The notes under the pieces are model-generated. The model worked only from the letters and a program-made list of their open reading frames with translations. It was not told the origin of the DNA and did no database searches. A program made the translations under genes and the position numbers. From Opitutaceae bacterium (GTDB lineage: Bacteria; Verrucomicrobiota; Verrucomicrobiia; Opitutales; Opitutaceae): a DNA stretch of 5,215 bases. This document shows, in pieces, positions 4,494 to 5,215 of this stretch (position 1 is the first letter of the stretch; each line of letters starts with the position of its first letter). The stretch spans positions 1-5,215 of the forward strand of contig JAPOIC010000163.1 of assembly GCA_029979145.1 (NCBI GenBank), in the 5' to 3' direction.

Positions 4494-5215
4494 CTATTTG
4501 TTGAAACGGAACAGAGCGACGTCGCCGTCCTGGAACACGTAGTCCTTGCCCTCGAGGCGATACTTGCCGGCATCTCGCGCGGCGGCCACGGAGCCGAGGC
4601 TGGAGAGGTCGGCATAAGACACGACCTCGGCCTTGATGAAGCCTTTTTCGAAATCCGTGTGGATGACGCCGGCGGCCTGCGGGGCCTTCCAACCTTTCAC
4701 GATGGTCCAGGCGCGGACTTCTTTTTCACCGGCGGTGAAATAGGTCTGCAGCCCGAGCAGCGCGTAGCTGGCGCGGATGAGAGAGGACACGCCGGAGTCG
4801 CCGACGCCGAGGTCCTTCAAGAATTCCTTCGCTTCCTCCGGGCTAAGGTCGATGAGCTCGTATTCGATCTTGGCGCTGATCGGCACGTAGGCGGCGTCGT
4901 GGTGCGTGCGGACGTATTCGGCGACTTTCTGGACGAAGGGATTCGCCTCGGCGGTGGCGAGGTCGGACTCGGCGACGTTGCAGGCGTAGAGCACGGACTT
5001 GCCGGACAGCAGGCCGAAGGTCTTCAGGCGGGGCCGCTCATCGTCCTTGACCGAGAGCGAGGAGGCGGGGCGGCCCTCGTTGAGGTGGGCGATCAGGCGG
5101 GGGAGGAGGTCCACGTTGGCCGCGGCCTCCTTGTCCTGCGACTTGAGCTTCTTCTGGTTGCGGTCGTGCTGCTGCTCGGCCGACTGGATGTCGGCGATGA
5201 TGAGCTCGGTCTCGA
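4494..5215 (-). CDS. ychF: Ribosome-binding ATPase YchF (Obg family), C-terminal part
   Basis: This gene is open at the right edge: 239 residues and the TAG stop are visible, against roughly 363 in E. coli YchF, so about the first third (P-loop, switches) lies outside. YchF/OLA1 is a ribosome-associated P-loop NTPase of the Obg group that prefers ATP to GTP. The visible part starts in the segment before the coiled-coil insertion (ETELIIADIQSAEQQ, then charged KK.K..DKEA). It continues with LYACNVAESD, whose G4 motif is NVAE (bases 4979-4968) instead of the GTP-specific NKxD, and the G5 motif PISAKIEYEL. It ends with the TGS domain: GLQTYFTAGEKEVRAWTI, APQAAGVIHTDFEKGFI, and GKDYVFQDGDVALFRFNK at the C-terminus. 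An in-frame GTG at 5114 is an internal Val codon, not the start; the frame continues to the window edge. Confidence 0.96.
   Translation of the reverse strand, partial: ETELIIADIQSAEQQHDRNQKKLKSQDKEAAANVDLLPRLIAHLNEGRPASSLSVKDDERPRLKTFGLLSGKSVLYACNVAESDLATAEANPFVQKVAEYVRTHHDAAYVPISAKIEYELIDLSPEEAKEFLKDLGVGDSGVSSLIRASYALLGLQTYFTAGEKEVRAWTIVKGWKAPQAAGVIHTDFEKGFIKAEVVSYADLSSLGSVAAARDAGKYRLEGKDYVFQDGDVALFRFNK

Overview
The window is GC-rich bacterial chromosome with tightly packed genes, short intergenic gaps and long antisense shadow frames. It has no mobile element, rRNA, tRNA or CRISPR array that I can see. The taxon is inferred, not shown. A System II cytochrome c assembly gene (ResB-like) directly behind a small lipoprotein gene, and a secreted S24/S26-type peptidase-like protein, resemble what I know from Verrucomicrobiota of the Opitutaceae type. 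No marker gene here settles it.

Layout. Positions 1-740, minus strand: a lipoprotein gene reads leftward into the start of a resB-like gene that runs off the left edge. Positions 741-871: a divergent intergenic region with the only A+T-rich patch nearby and two overlapping, mutually exclusive GC-rich hairpins. Positions 872-3838, plus strand: a four-gene operon pxpB-pxpC-pxpA-pcp. The first three genes overlap by 10 and 4 bases; pcp follows after 38 bases. Positions 3839-3872: a convergent gap holding a strong hairpin. Positions 3873-4367, minus strand: a secreted signal-peptidase/LexA-fold protein. Positions 4368-4493: an intergenic stretch with three hairpins. Positions 4494-5215, minus strand: the C-terminal two thirds of the translation-associated ATPase YchF, open at the right edge.

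The central operon makes metabolic sense as a unit. Pyroglutamyl peptidase I (Pcp) releases 5-oxoproline (pyroglutamate) from blocked peptide N-termini, and the PxpABC 5-oxoprolinase opens that lactam with ATP to give glutamate. The pxpB-pxpC-pxpA order is the one known from E. coli, with pcp in fourth place. No transporter or regulator for the pathway lies in the window, which points to intracellular peptide turnover and repair of spontaneously formed 5-oxoproline rather than dedicated uptake.

I found no clearly new multi-gene system. The least explained items are the secreted S26-like protein with histidine where the usual lysine base would be expected, the lipoprotein coupled to resB, and several inverted repeats, including a 19-base palindrome inside the lipoprotein gene.
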